Assembly (NCBI RefSeq): GCF_032463525.1
Contig: NZ_CP135971.1
Span: 3,968,001 to 4,032,000, forward strand
Direction: 5' to 3'
DNA: 64,000 nucleotides
Source: Pseudomonas sp. DTU_2021_1001937_2_SI_NGA_ILE_001
GTDB taxonomy: Bacteria; Pseudomonadota; Gammaproteobacteria; Pseudomonadales; Pseudomonadaceae
Numbering within the stretch: the stretch's first letter is position 1; each line of letters starts with the position of its first letter. The notes below the pieces were generated by a model that did not search any database, was not told the DNA's origin, and saw nothing but the letters and a program-made list of their open reading frames with translations. Positions 36,114 through 44,973 of this stretch are shown here, one piece after another. Both the position numbers and the translations under genes were made by a program.

Positions 36114-36737
36114 ATGACCGCGACCCTTAGCGCTTCCAAGCCCTCCGATACCCGCCATTCCGTGCAAGAGGATGTATTCGCCGTGGTCATCGCCACGGCG
36201 ATGATTTCCTTCGCAGTCATGCTGCTGCGCCAGGCCGGGGTGATGACCGGCGGCACCGCCGGTATCGCGCTGTACCTGCACTACACCTTCGCCGTGCCGT
36301 TCGGTGCGGCGTTCTTCATGCTCAACCTGCCGTTCTATTACCTGGCGCTGCGGCGCATGGGCCGGGTGTTCACCTTCAAGACCTTCTGTGCGGTCGGCCT
36401 GGTGGCGTTTTTCTCCGACCGTCATGCGCTGTTCATCCATATCGACCAGTTGCAACCGCTGTACGCCGCGCTGGTGGGCAATGCCCTGCTGGGCGTCGGA
36501 TTCCTCATGCTGTTCCGCCACAAGGCCAGCCTGGGTGGTGTTAACATCCTGGCCCTGTACATTCAGGACAGGTACGGCATCAAGGCCGGCTGGCTGCAGA
36601 TGGGCGTCGACATCAGCGTGCTGCTGGCTTCGCTGACCTTCATCAGCCTGCCTGTACTGGGCGTTTCGGTGCTTGGCGCCGTATTGCTGAACTTCATCAT
36701 TGCGCAGAACCACAGAGCCGACCGTTACTCGGCCTGA
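36114..36737 (+). CDS. YitT-family membrane protein
   Basis: The 207-residue protein has about six hydrophobic segments and the family motifs GVMTGGTAGIALYLHY and ASLGGVNILALYIQDR, which are internally related glycine motifs. YitT proteins are membrane proteins of poorly known function. The gene is 27 bp upstream of an aromatic aminotransferase on the same strand, so the two are probably cotranscribed. A transport role connected to amino acids is conjecture. Confidence 0.8.
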   Translation: MTATLSASKPSDTRHSVQEDVFAVVIATAMISFAVMLLRQAGVMTGGTAGIALYLHYTFAVPFGAAFFMLNLPFYYLALRRMGRVFTFKTFCAVGLVAFFSDRHALFIHIDQLQPLYAALVGNALLGVGFLMLFRHKASLGGVNILALYIQDRYGIKAGWLQMGVDISVLLASLTFISLPVLGVSVLGAVLLNFIIAQNHRADRYSA

Positions 36738-36764
36738 TCCACTCATCTTCAGGAGTTTGTCCGC

Positions 36765-37961
36765 ATGTTTGCCCACGTGGAGTCGTACGCCGGTGACCCG
36801 ATCCTTTCGCTGATGGAGACCTTCGGCAAGGACCCTCGCACCGACAAGGTCAACCTCAGCATCGGCCTGTATTACGACGCCGTGGGGCATATTCCGCGTC
36901 TGGACACCGCCGTGCGTGCCCAGCACGAAATCGATGCGGGCGAGCAGAGTGCCTGCGTGTACCTGCCCATGGAGGGCCTGGCGCCGTATCGCAAGGCCGT
37001 GCAGAACCTGCTGTTTGGCGAAGGTCACGCACTGCTCGCCGCCGGCCGCGTGGCGACCATCCAGACCGTCGGCGGCTCCGGCGCCTTGAAGGTCGGCGCG
37101 GACTTCCTCAAGTACGCCTACCCGAACTCCCAGGTGTGGGTCAGCGACCCGACCTGGGAAAACCACATCGCGCTGTTCGCCGGTGCCGGTTTCAAGGTCA
37201 ACAGCTACCCGTATTTCGACAAGCGCACCGGCGGCGTCGACTTCGACGCCATGCTCGCCACCCTGCGCGGCCTGCCGGCGCACAGCATCGTGCTGCTGCA
37301 CCCGTGCTGCCACAACCCTACCGGTGCCGACCTGACGCCCGCGCAGTGGGATCAGGTGGTCGAGGTGGTCAAGGGCAATGAACTGATCGCGTTTCTCGAC
37401 ATCGCCTACCAGGGCTTCGGCAAGGGCATGGAACAGGACGCCTACGCGATCCGTGCCATGGCGCAGTCCGGCGCCGCCACGGTGGTCAGCAACTCCTTCT
37501 CGAAGATCTTCTCGCTGTACGGCGAGCGCGTGGGTGGCCTGTCCATCGTCTGCGAGAACGCCGAACTGGCCGATCGCGTGCTGGGGCAACTGAAGGCCAC
37601 CGTGCGCCGCAACTACTCCAGCCCGCCCGTACACGGCGCGCAGATCGTCGCGCGGGTGCTCAATAGCCCGGCGCTGCGCCAGGACTGGCTGGCCGAGGTA
37701 GAGGCCATGCGCCTGCGCATCATCGAGATGCGCCAGCGTCTGGTGAGCGTGCTGGCCAACAAGGTGCCGCAGCGTGACTTCAGCTTCATCCTCGAACAGA
37801 ACGGCATGTTCAGCTACACCGGCCTGACCGGCGAACAGGTCGATGAGCTGCGCGACAAGTACGGCGTTTACCTGGTGCGCAGCGGGCGCATGTGCCTGGC
37901 GGGCCTGAACGAGAGCAACGTCGACAAGGTCGCCGACGCCATCGCCAGCCTGTTCGCCTGA
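36765..37961 (+). CDS. tyrB: Aromatic amino acid aminotransferase
   Basis: The 398-residue class I PLP aminotransferase is close to TyrB/Asp[11 protein letters not shown] (Asn184), [12 protein letters not shown] (Asp212, Tyr215), [18 protein letters not shown] with the PLP lysine at 247, and a terminal Arg in [11 protein letters not shown]. It moves amino groups between aromatic or acidic amino acids and 2-oxoglutarate. It starts after a CAGGAG site and follows the yitT-like gene. Confidence 0.92.
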   Translation: MFAHVESYAGDPILSLMETFGKDPRTDKVNLSIGLYYDAVGHIPRLDTAVRAQHEIDAGEQSACVYLPMEGLAPYRKAVQNLLFGEGHALLAAGRVATIQTVGGSGALKVGADFLKYAYPNSQVWVSDPTWENHIALFAGAGFKVNSYPYFDKRTGGVDFDAMLATLRGLPAHSIVLLHPCCHNPTGADLTPAQWDQVVEVVKGNELIAFLDIAYQGFGKGMEQDAYAIRAMAQSGAATVVSNSFSKIFSLYGERVGGLSIVCENAELADRVLGQLKATVRRNYSSPPVHGAQIVARVLNSPALRQDWLAEVEAMRLRIIEMRQRLVSVLANKVPQRDFSFILEQNGMFSYTGLTGEQVDELRDKYGVYLVRSGRMCLAGLNESNVDKVADAIASLFA

Positions 37962-38003
37962 CCCTTAACCTCCCCTTGGTCTCAGCCGCGGTTGGCTGTA
38001 TCG

Positions 38004-38042
38004 CGGCTGAAGCCTCCCGCCAGACAGGACAGGCTTCAGCCG
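38004..38042. repeat. REP-like inverted repeat
   Basis: CGGCTGAAGCCT (38004-38015) and AGGCTTCAGCCG (38031-38042) form a perfect 12-bp stem with a 15-base loop, between tyrB and the VOC gene. It uses the same GGCTGAAGCC core as the REP elements and may act as a terminator. Confidence 0.75.
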
Positions 38043-38078
38043 GGAACCCAGGGATTACCCAGACAAGGAAGTGCACGC

Positions 38079-38468
38079 ATGAAATTCGGCTACACCATCA
38101 TCTACGTCCCGGACGTCAGCGCCTCGCTGGCGTTCTTCTCCCAGGCCTTCGGCCTGTCCACCCGCTTTCTGCACGAGTCCGGTACCTACGGTGAGTTGGA
38201 AACCGGCGCGACCGCACTGGCGTTCGCGGCCAACGAGCTGGCGGCACTTAACTTCGACACCGGCCATGTCGCCGCGCATGCCTCCGAGAAGCCGCTGGGC
38301 GTGGAGATCGGCCTGGTCACCGACGACGTTCCGGCCGCCCATGCCCGTGCGTTGCAGGCTGGCGCTACCGAACTGGCGGCGCCGCTGACCAAGCCCTGGG
38401 GGCAGACCGTGTCCTACGTGCGTTGCCCGGATGGCACCCTGGTAGAGCTCTGTTCACCCATCGGATGA
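38079..38468 (+). CDS. VOC/glyoxalase-superfamily protein
   Basis: The 129-residue protein has the paired beta-alpha-beta-beta-beta modules of the vicinal-oxygen-chelate fold: FGYTIIYVPDVSASLAFFSQ at the start, then GVEIGLVTDDVPAAHARALQ and the terminal SYVRCPDGTLVELCSP. The final Glu (VELCSP) is a usual metal ligand. Enzymatic activity and substrate are not known. The start has an AAGGAA site eight bases upstream. Confidence 0.85.
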   Translation: MKFGYTIIYVPDVSASLAFFSQAFGLSTRFLHESGTYGELETGATALAFAANELAALNFDTGHVAAHASEKPLGVEIGLVTDDVPAAHARALQAGATELAAPLTKPWGQTVSYVRCPDGTLVELCSPIG

Positions 38469-38521
38469 CCGCTTTCGGGCCCTTGCCCGGCTACCATCTT
38501 GCCTTCTCGTCGTCTCTCGGC

Positions 38522-38550
38522 TTCATGCCGGGCGCATCTGCGCCTATACT
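38522..38550 (+). promoter_or_regulatory. Candidate promoter of the his cluster
   Basis: TTCATG (38522-38527) and TATACT (38545-38550) are separated by 17 bp and lie about 40 bp upstream of hisB. The -10 is good and the -35 weak. Confidence 0.45.
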
Positions 38551-38588
38551 GTCTGCCTTTTTCGCCACTGATTTTTGCGGAGCTGGTG

Positions 38589-39182
38589 ATGGCCGAACGT
38601 AAGGCATCCGTCGAGCGCAACACGCTGGAAACCCAGATCAAGGTCTCGATCAACCTGGATGGCACCGGAAAGGCCCGATTCGATATCGGGGTTCCCTTCC
38701 TTGAGCACATGCTCGACCAGATCGCCCGGCACGGGCTGATCGACCTGGATATCGAATGCAAGGGCGACCTGGAAATCGACGACCACCATACCGTGGAAGA
38801 CGTCGGCATCACCCTGGGCCAGGCCTTTGCCAAGGCCGTGGGTGACAAGAAGGGCATTCGTCGCTACGGGCATTCCTATGTGCCGCTGGACGAAGCCCTG
38901 TCGCGGGTGGTCATCGACTTCTCGGGCCGTCCTGGCTTGCAGATGCACGTCCCCTACACCCGTGCGGTGGTGGGGCGTTTCGATGTGGACCTGTTCCAGG
39001 AGTTCTTCCAGGGCTTCGTCAACCACGCGCTGGTGACCCTGCACATCGACAACCTGCGTGGCGTCAACACCCACCACCAGATCGAAACCGTGTTCAAGGC
39101 CTTCGGTCGCGCACTGCGCATGGCCGTCGAGCTGGACGAGCGTATGGCCGGGCAGATGCCGTCGACCAAGGGTGTGCTCTGA
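38589..39182 (+). CDS. hisB: Imidazoleglycerol-phosphate dehydratase
   Basis: The 197-residue monofunctional HisB carries out the sixth step of histidine synthesis. The two metal-binding motifs are DDHHTVED (His66-His67 to Asp71) and the later NTHHQIE. ATG 38589 follows GGAGCTGGTG. The stop overlaps the hisH start by one base (TGATG). Confidence 0.97.
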   Translation: MAERKASVERNTLETQIKVSINLDGTGKARFDIGVPFLEHMLDQIARHGLIDLDIECKGDLEIDDHHTVEDVGITLGQAFAKAVGDKKGIRRYGHSYVPLDEALSRVVIDFSGRPGLQMHVPYTRAVVGRFDVDLFQEFFQGFVNHALVTLHIDNLRGVNTHHQIETVFKAFGRALRMAVELDERMAGQMPSTKGVL

Positions 39183-39820
39183 TGCAGACCGTCGCAGTCA
39201 TCGATTACGGCATGGGCAACCTGCACTCGGTTGCCAAGGCCCTTGAGCATGTCGGTGCCGGCAAGGTGCTGATCAGCAGTGACGCGCAGGTGATCCGCGA
39301 GGCCGACCGCATCGTGTTTCCCGGCGTGGGGGCGATCCGCGACTGCATGGCCGAGATCCGCCGCCTGGGCTTCGACAGCCTGGTCCGGGAGGTCAGCAAG
39401 GACCGTCCCTTCCTGGGCATCTGCGTGGGCATGCAGGCACTGCTGGAGCGCAGCGAGGAAAACGACGGCGTCGACTGCATCGGCCTGTTCCCTGGCCAGG
39501 TGAAGTTCTTCGGCAAGGACCTGGTCGAGGACGGCGAGCACCTGAAGGTGCCGCACATGGGCTGGAACCAGGTCAGCCAGGCCGTCGACCACCCGCTGTG
39601 GCATGACATTCCCGACCAGGCGCGTTTCTATTTCGTGCACAGCTATTTCATCCAGGCGGGCAAGCCCGGCCAGATCGTGGGTCGTGGCCACTATGGCGTG
39701 GACTTCGCAGCGGCCCTGGCCGACGGCTCGCGCTTCGCCGTGCAGTTCCACCCCGAGAAAAGCCATACCCACGGCCTGCAGTTGCTGCAGAACTTCGTGG
39801 CGTGGGACGGCCGCTGGTAA
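39182..39820 (+). CDS. hisH: Imidazole glycerol phosphate synthase, glutaminase subunit
   Basis: The 212-residue class I glutamine amidotransferase has nucleophile Cys81 (FLGICVGMQ) and the His-Glu pair in FHPEKSH. It produces ammonia for HisF, encoded about 1.2 kb downstream. The start overlaps hisB. Confidence 0.97.
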   Translation: MQTVAVIDYGMGNLHSVAKALEHVGAGKVLISSDAQVIREADRIVFPGVGAIRDCMAEIRRLGFDSLVREVSKDRPFLGICVGMQALLERSEENDGVDCIGLFPGQVKFFGKDLVEDGEHLKVPHMGWNQVSQAVDHPLWHDIPDQARFYFVHSYFIQAGKPGQIVGRGHYGVDFAAALADGSRFAVQFHPEKSHTHGLQLLQNFVAWDGRW

Positions 39821-39823
39821 GCG

Positions 39824-40084
39824 ATGAGCCGTAGCAAGGCCCGTGCGCCGATCCTGACCCTGACCGCCGAGCAGGAGCAGGACGCGACCCGCAAGCTGCA
39901 GCGCCTGTTCGCCGAGCGCTTCGAGCTGCAGTTGGGGTCGTTCGAGGTGGCCGAGGTCCTGGAACTGTTCGCCCGCGAAATCGCGCCGCACTACTACAAC
40001 CGGGCGATCTTCGATGCCCAGCAGTTGCTCAGGGAGCGCGTCGAGAGCCTCGAAAGCGACCTGTGGGCACTGGAGAAAGATTGA
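39824..40084 (+). CDS. DUF2164-family protein
   Basis: The 86-residue alpha-helical protein contains LQRLFAERFELQLGSFEVAE and the conserved APHYYNRAIFDAQQLL, which match DUF2164. It starts three bases after the hisH stop and is probably cotranslated with it. No catalytic motif is seen and its place inside the his operon has no known reason. Confidence 0.85.
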   Translation: MSRSKARAPILTLTAEQEQDATRKLQRLFAERFELQLGSFEVAEVLELFAREIAPHYYNRAIFDAQQLLRERVESLESDLWALEKD

Positions 40085-40091
40085 AAGAGCA

Positions 40092-40175
40092 GCTGCAAGC
40101 TCCAGGCTTCAGGCTGCAAGAACAGACACCTGCGCATGCTTGCAGCTAGCCGCTTGAAGCTTGCAGCCCTTTTTA
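40092..40175 (+). repeat. Long imperfect hairpin with T tract before hisA
   Basis: Two 29-base arms (40092-40120 and 40139-40167) match in most positions, with perfect end blocks GCTGCAAGCT/AGCTTGCAGC and GGCTGCAAG/CTTGCAGC. CCC and six T residues follow. It has the form of a terminator or attenuator and uses the GCTTGCAGC repeat seen again before hisF. Confidence 0.75.
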
Positions 40176-40188
40176 CCAAGGAAAAAGA

Positions 40189-40926
40189 ATGCTCATTATT
40201 CCTGCAATCGACCTCAAAGACGGCGCCTGTGTGCGCCTGCGCCAGGGCCGCATGGAAGATTCCACGGTGTTTTCCGATGACCCGGTGAGCATGGCCGCCA
40301 AATGGGTCGACGGCGGCTGCCGCCGTCTGCACCTGGTCGACCTCAATGGCGCTTTCGAAGGCCAGCCGGTCAACGGTGAAGTGGTCACCGCCATCGCCAG
40401 GCGCTACCCGCAGCTGCCGATCCAGATCGGTGGGGGCATTCGCTCGCTGGAAACCATCGAGCATTACGTCAAGGCGGGCGTCAGCTACGTGATCATCGGC
40501 ACCAAGGCGGTCAAGCAGCCGGAATTCGTCGCCGAAGCCTGCCGCGCCTTCCCGGGCAAGGTCATCGTCGGCCTGGATGCCAAGGACGGTTTCGTCGCCA
40601 CCGACGGCTGGGCCGAGGTCAGCAGTGTGCAGGTCATCGACCTGGCCAAGCGTTTCGAGGCCGATGGCGTCTCGGCGATCGTCTACACCGACATCGCCAA
40701 GGACGGCATGATGCAGGGCTGCAACGTGCCCTTCACCGCCGCCCTGGCCCAGGCCACGCGTATTCCAGTGATCGCTTCGGGCGGCATTCACAACCTGGGC
40801 GACATCCAGGCCCTGCTGGACGCCAGGACCCCCGGTATCATCGGCGCCATCACTGGCCGGGCGATCTACGAAGGCACCCTCGACGTCGCCGAAGCCCAGG
40901 CTTTCTGCGACAACTACGCCAACTGA
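40189..40926 (+). CDS. hisA: ProFAR isomerase (phosphoribosylformimino-AICAR isomerase)
   Basis: The 245-residue beta/alpha barrel has catalytic Asp8 (IPAIDLKDG) and the second Asp in [10 protein letters not shown]. Phosphate-binding glycine motifs are IGGGIRS and ASGGIHN. It rearranges ProFAR to PRFAR for HisHF. It follows a long hairpin that may tune its expression relative to hisBH. Confidence 0.97.
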   Translation: MLIIPAIDLKDGACVRLRQGRMEDSTVFSDDPVSMAAKWVDGGCRRLHLVDLNGAFEGQPVNGEVVTAIARRYPQLPIQIGGGIRSLETIEHYVKAGVSYVIIGTKAVKQPEFVAEACRAFPGKVIVGLDAKDGFVATDGWAEVSSVQVIDLAKRFEADGVSAIVYTDIAKDGMMQGCNVPFTAALAQATRIPVIASGGIHNLGDIQALLDARTPGIIGAITGRAIYEGTLDVAEAQAFCDNYAN

Positions 40927-40927
40927 T

Positions 40928-41045
40928 AGCCGCGAGCTGCAAACGGCAGGCAGAGCAATCCGTTCTGCTTGCCGCAGGCGTTATCCCCTACAACGTGATT
41001 TGCTTCAGCTTGCCGCTTGTAGCTTCAAGCTTGTAGCGCTTCGAA
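40928..41045. repeat. GCTTGCAGC-type repeat between hisA and hisF
   Basis: The segment has GAGCTGCAAACGGCAGGCAG on one side and CTTCAGCTTGCCGCTTGTAG then CTTCAAGCTTGTAGC on the other. These are degenerate copies of the repeat before hisA. The copy before hisF lacks a long T tract. Confidence 0.6.
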
Positions 41046-41055
41046 GGAGCCCTCC

Positions 41056-41826
41056 ATGGCCCTGGCCAAACGCATCATCCCTTGCCTGGACGTCGACAAC
41101 GGTCGTGTGGTCAAGGGCGTCAAGTTCGAGAACATCCGCGACGCCGGCGACCCGGTGGAGATCGCCCGACGCTACAACGAACAGGGCGCGGACGAGATCA
41201 CCTTCCTGGACATCACCGCCAGTGTCGATGGCCGTGACACCACGCTGCACACCGTCGAGCGCATGGCCAGCCAGGTGTTCATCCCGCTGACCGTAGGCGG
41301 TGGCGTGCGTACCGTGCAGGACATCCGTAACCTGCTCAACGCCGGTGCCGACAAGGTCTCGATCAACACCGCCGCGGTGTTCAATCCCGAGTTCGTCGGC
41401 GAGGCTGCGGCACGTTTCGGCTCGCAGTGCATCGTGGTCGCCATCGACGCCAAGAAGGTTTCCGCGCCGGGTGAAACGCCGCGTTGGGAGATCTTCACCC
41501 ACGGCGGGCGCAAGCCTACCGGCCTGGATGCCGTGCAATGGGCGAAGAAGATGGAAGGCCTGGGCGCCGGCGAGATCCTGCTGACCAGCATGGACCAGGA
41601 CGGCATGAAGAACGGTTTCGACCTGGGCGTGACCCGCGCGATCAGCGATGCGCTGGGCATCCCGGTCATCGCCTCCGGCGGCGTCGGCAATCTGGAGCAC
41701 CTGGCCGCCGGCGTACTGGAAGGCCATGCCAGCGCGGTACTGGCGGCGAGCATCTTCCACTTCGGTGAGTACACCGTCCCTGAAGCCAAGGCCTACATGG
41801 CCGAACGCGGTATCGTGGTGCGCTGA
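41056..41826 (+). CDS. hisF: Imidazole glycerol phosphate synthase, cyclase subunit
   Basis: The 256-residue beta/alpha barrel has catalytic Asp11 ([14 protein letters not shown]) and Asp130 (VVAIDAKK), plus phosphate-binding motifs VGGGVRT and ASGGVGN. Together with HisH it forms imidazole glycerol phosphate and AICAR. The start follows AAGGAG. Confidence 0.97.
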   Translation: MALAKRIIPCLDVDNGRVVKGVKFENIRDAGDPVEIARRYNEQGADEITFLDITASVDGRDTTLHTVERMASQVFIPLTVGGGVRTVQDIRNLLNAGADKVSINTAAVFNPEFVGEAAARFGSQCIVVAIDAKKVSAPGETPRWEIFTHGGRKPTGLDAVQWAKKMEGLGAGEILLTSMDQDGMKNGFDLGVTRAISDALGIPVIASGGVGNLEHLAAGVLEGHASAVLAASIFHFGEYTVPEAKAYMAERGIVVR

Positions 41827-41934
41827 AACGAGCCGGGGGCGAGCGCCATGACATCGGCCTGGGTGTCATTGCGGTAGACAGCCCTCCCGCTTCGCGGCAC
41901 TCTGCAACGGTCGTCATGTTTGGGATCCAGTGTC

Positions 41935-42693
41935 ATGTTCAAGGGTCTTCTGCTGGTACTGATTGGCTTGCTCCCTTTCTTGAGTCCACTGGCTCGCAGC
42001 GCCGAAGTGGCTACTCAGCAAATCGTTCTGCTGACCGAGAACTACCCGCCCTACAACATGGCGGTAGACGGCAAGAACTTCGCCCAGGACGCCAACCTCG
42101 ACGGCATCTCCGTAGAGATCATGCGCGAGACCTTCAAGCGTGCCGGTATCGACTACAACCTGACCCTGCGTTTTCCCTGGGACCGCGTCTACAAGCTGGC
42201 GCTGGAAAAGCCTGGCTATGGCGTGTTCTCCACCATCCGTACCCCTGAACGGGAGCACCTCTTCAAGTGGGTCGGGCCCTTGGCGCCGGTCGACTGGGTG
42301 CTGCTGGCGCGCAGCGACAGCCCGATCACTTCGCTGAACAAGCTGGCCGAAGCCCGTGGCTACCGTATCGGTGCCTACAAGGGCGACGCGATTGCCGAGC
42401 ACCTGGCTCTCAAGGGCTTCGATCCGGTATTGATGCTGCGCGACCAGGACAATCCCAAGCGCCTGCAAAGCGGCCAGATCGACCTGTGGGCCACCGCCGA
42501 CCCCGTGGGGCGCTACCTGGCACGCCAGGAAGGCATCACCGGGCTGAAGACCGTGCTGCGCTTCCAGAAGGCCGAGCTTTACCTGGCGTTGAACAAGGAC
42601 ACTCCGCAAAGCATTGTCGATCGCCTGCAGAAAGCGCTGGATCAGATGCGCGCCGAAGGCCGCATCGAGCGCATCATGGATAAGTACCTTTAG
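41935..42693 (+). CDS. Polar amino-acid-type periplasmic solute-binding protein
   Basis: The 252-residue protein has a signal peptide (MFKGLLLVLIGLLPFLSPLA, ending RSA) and the family 3 binding-protein core: IVLLTENYPPYNMAVDGKNF, NLDGISVEIMRETFKRAG, and YGVFSTIRTPEREHLFKWVG. ATG 41935 is chosen over TTG 41920. No permease is adjacent, so it may be an orphan binding protein or a sensor input. Its ligand is unknown. Confidence 0.85.
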   Translation: MFKGLLLVLIGLLPFLSPLARSAEVATQQIVLLTENYPPYNMAVDGKNFAQDANLDGISVEIMRETFKRAGIDYNLTLRFPWDRVYKLALEKPGYGVFSTIRTPEREHLFKWVGPLAPVDWVLLARSDSPITSLNKLAEARGYRIGAYKGDAIAEHLALKGFDPVLMLRDQDNPKRLQSGQIDLWATADPVGRYLARQEGITGLKTVLRFQKAELYLALNKDTPQSIVDRLQKALDQMRAEGRIERIMDKYL

Positions 42694-42703
42694 GTCAGTT
42701 GGA

Positions 42704-42800
42704 TCGGGTAGGAGCGGCTTGAGCCGCGAAGCGACCGCATGTTCACAAAGGGTGCGGTGAATTTCCTAGCGCTTTCGCGGCTAAAGCCGCTCCCACCGGG
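42704..42800. repeat. REP pair (BIME)
   Basis: Left unit TAGGAGCGGCTTGAGCCGCG, core GCGACCGCATGTTCACAAAG then GGTGCGGTGAATTTCCTAGC, right unit TTTCGCGGCTAAAGCCGCTC. It separates the convergent binding-protein and yibQ-like genes and is followed by AACAGTATTG at 42819-42828. Confidence 0.9.
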
Positions 42801-42838
42801 CCACATGCCGCTTGAGCGAACAGTATTGCCTTCAGGCC

Positions 42839-43609
42839 TCAACGATAGAGGCCGTTCTTGCCGTGTGCGCCCATGGCCCGGTTGCCCCGCTCGCCGATCA
42901 TGTGCCGCAGCTCGATCCATTCTATGCCCTGAGCCTTGAGCTTGGGCAGTTCGCGCTCCAGCACGTCCAGGGTCACCGGGTAGGGGTGGCCGATGACCAC
43001 GGCCGAGCCCTGCTTGCGGGCCAGGTCGATGGCGCTGCGCAACTGGCGGGTGATGGCCTCGGCGGTGCGCTCGTCGTCGAGGAACACGTCGCGGGATACG
43101 CTGGCCAGCCCGATGCGCTGCGCCTGGGCGGCGGCGACGGTCCTGGCGCTGGTGCGACTGTCGACGAAAAACAGGTGGCGGCGCTGCAGCTCTTCCATCA
43201 GCCAAGCCATGGCCTGGGGCTCGGCGGTCATGCGGCTGCCCATGTGGTTGTTGATCCCGGCGGCGAAAGGCACCTTGAGCAGCGCGGCATTCAGACGGCT
43301 TTCCAGTTCGCTGGTCGGCAGGCCGGGGTGCCAGGCATAGGGGCCGGTGGCCGGGTCCATCGGCATGTGCAGAATCACCGTCTTGCCGGCCTTGTGGGCC
43401 TGCCGGGCGAACTCGCTGGCGTGAGGCGTGTCGGGCATGATCGCCAGGGTCACTGGGCCGGGCAGGGCCAGGGTGCGGCTGTCCCGGTCGGGATTCTGCC
43501 CCAGGTCATCGATGATCAGGCTCAGGTAGGCCTTGGCGGGTTCACCGGCCACCGCTCCAAGCGAAGCGGCGGCCAGCAGCAGGGCCAGCCCCAGTTGCAG
43601 CAGGCGCAT
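42839..43609 (-). CDS. yibQ: Divergent polysaccharide deacetylase family protein (YibQ-like)
   Basis: The 256-residue protein has a signal peptide (MRLLQLGLALLLAAASLGAV, then AGEPAK) and the divergent deacetylase core: LSLIIDDLGQNPD, VTLAIMPDTPHASEFARQAH, ILHMPMDPA, INNHMGSRMTA, and IGHPYPVTLDVL. It probably acts on a glycan in the periplasm. Its start overlaps the ctpA stop by one base, in the order gpmI-envC-ctpA-yibQ typical of Pseudomonas. Confidence 0.87.
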   Translation of the reverse strand: MRLLQLGLALLLAAASLGAVAGEPAKAYLSLIIDDLGQNPDRDSRTLALPGPVTLAIMPDTPHASEFARQAHKAGKTVILHMPMDPATGPYAWHPGLPTSELESRLNAALLKVPFAAGINNHMGSRMTAEPQAMAWLMEELQRRHLFFVDSRTSARTVAAAQAQRIGLASVSRDVFLDDERTAEAITRQLRSAIDLARKQGSAVVIGHPYPVTLDVLERELPKLKAQGIEWIELRHMIGERGNRAMGAHGKNGLYR

Positions 43610-44940
43610 CAGTTGCCGCGGGTGACGCTCAGGCCCTTGAGCAGGCTGAGTGCCTGGTTGAGCTGATAGTCCTCATCCTGCGGACGGGACTTGGCCGGGG
43701 TGCTGCCCTTGACCGTCGGCTTGTCGGCACCGCCGTTGCCATTGCCCAGATGCCCGTACAGGTCGGCTTCCTTGTAGTTCTCGCCGTCGGCCTCGCTGGT
43801 GACCTTGCCGCGCCGTACCACGATGTCCGGGCTGATGCCCTGGGCCTGGATGGAGCGACCGTTGGGGGTGTAGTACAGCGCCGTGGTGATCTTCAGCGCG
43901 CGGTCGTTGTTCAGCGGCAGTACGGTCTGCACCGAGCCCTTGCCGAAGGTGTCGGTGCCCATCAGGATGCCGCGCTTCTGGTCTTGCAGGGCGCCGGCGA
44001 CGATCTCCGAGGCCGAGGCGCTGCCACCGTTGATCAGCACCACCAGCGGTACGCCTTCGCTGGCATCGGCCGGGTCGGCAGAAAAACGCAGCTCGGAGTT
44101 GGGGATGCGGCCCTTGGTGTAGACGATCAGGCCCTTGGTCAGGAAGTGGTCGGCCACCGCCACCGCCGACTGCAGCACCCCGCCGGGGTTGTTGCGCAGG
44201 TCGAGGATGATGCCGCTGAGCTTCTTGTTGCCGTTGTCCTTGCGCAGGCGGGCCAGGGCCTTGCCCACTTCATCGCCGGTCTTGACCTGGAACTGGGTGA
44301 TGCGGATATAGCCATAGCCGCTCTCGAGCAGCTGCGACTTGACGCTCTTGACCTGGATGACGGCCCGCGCCAGGGTCACGTCGAAGGGGTTGCCGCCGTC
44401 GCGCACCAGGGTCAGGGTGATCTTCTCGCCAATCTTGCCGCGCATCTTGTCCACGGCTTCCTGCATGGTCTGGCCCTGGGTCGGCGCGCCGTTGATCTTG
44501 ACGATCAGATCGCCGGCCTCGATGCCGGCACGCGAAGCCGGGGTGTCATCGATGGGCGAGACCACCTTGACGTAGCCGTCCTCGACGCCCACCTCGATGC
44601 CCAGGCCGCCAAACTCGCCGCTGGTGCTTTCCTGCAGCTCCTGGAAGTCTTCAGGGCCGAGGTAGGCAGAATGCGGGTCGAGGTTGCTGAGCATGCCCTT
44701 GATGGCGTTTTCCAGCAGGGTCTTGTCGTCCACCGGCTCGACATAGGCCGCTTTGACCCGGTCCAGCACCTCGGCGAAGGTGCGCAGCTCGTCCAGCGGC
44801 AGAGGCGCCTTGGCATTGGCTGCAGCAGGTGCCGCCGCCGGTTTGGCGGCCGGAGCCGGCTCGGCGGCATGCGCCCATGGGGCTCCGGCCACGAGAGCGG
44901 TCGCCAGGGCCAGCGAGGTGAGGCGGGGCAAATGCAGCAT
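43609..44940 (-). CDS. ctpA: Carboxyl-terminal processing protease CtpA
   Basis: The 443-residue S41 protease has a signal peptide (to about residue 26), an Ala/Pro linker, a PDZ domain (about 112-195, FGGLGIEVGVEDGYVKVVSP), and a catalytic domain with Ser309 (NGGSASASEI), Lys334 and Gln338 (FGKGSVQ). It degrades periplasmic proteins; in P. aeruginosa CtpA works with LbcA on peptidoglycan hydrolases. An AGGAG site ten bases upstream supports ATG 44940. It lies 33 bp downstream of envC. Confidence 0.93.
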   Translation of the reverse strand: MLHLPRLTSLALATALVAGAPWAHAAEPAPAAKPAAAPAAANAKAPLPLDELRTFAEVLDRVKAAYVEPVDDKTLLENAIKGMLSNLDPHSAYLGPEDFQELQESTSGEFGGLGIEVGVEDGYVKVVSPIDDTPASRAGIEAGDLIVKINGAPTQGQTMQEAVDKMRGKIGEKITLTLVRDGGNPFDVTLARAVIQVKSVKSQLLESGYGYIRITQFQVKTGDEVGKALARLRKDNGNKKLSGIILDLRNNPGGVLQSAVAVADHFLTKGLIVYTKGRIPNSELRFSADPADASEGVPLVVLINGGSASASEIVAGALQDQKRGILMGTDTFGKGSVQTVLPLNNDRALKITTALYYTPNGRSIQAQGISPDIVVRRGKVTSEADGENYKEADLYGHLGNGNGGADKPTVKGSTPAKSRPQDEDYQLNQALSLLKGLSVTRGN

Positions 44941-44973
44941 GTCTGACAAGCTCCTGATCAAAGTGGTGCCGCC

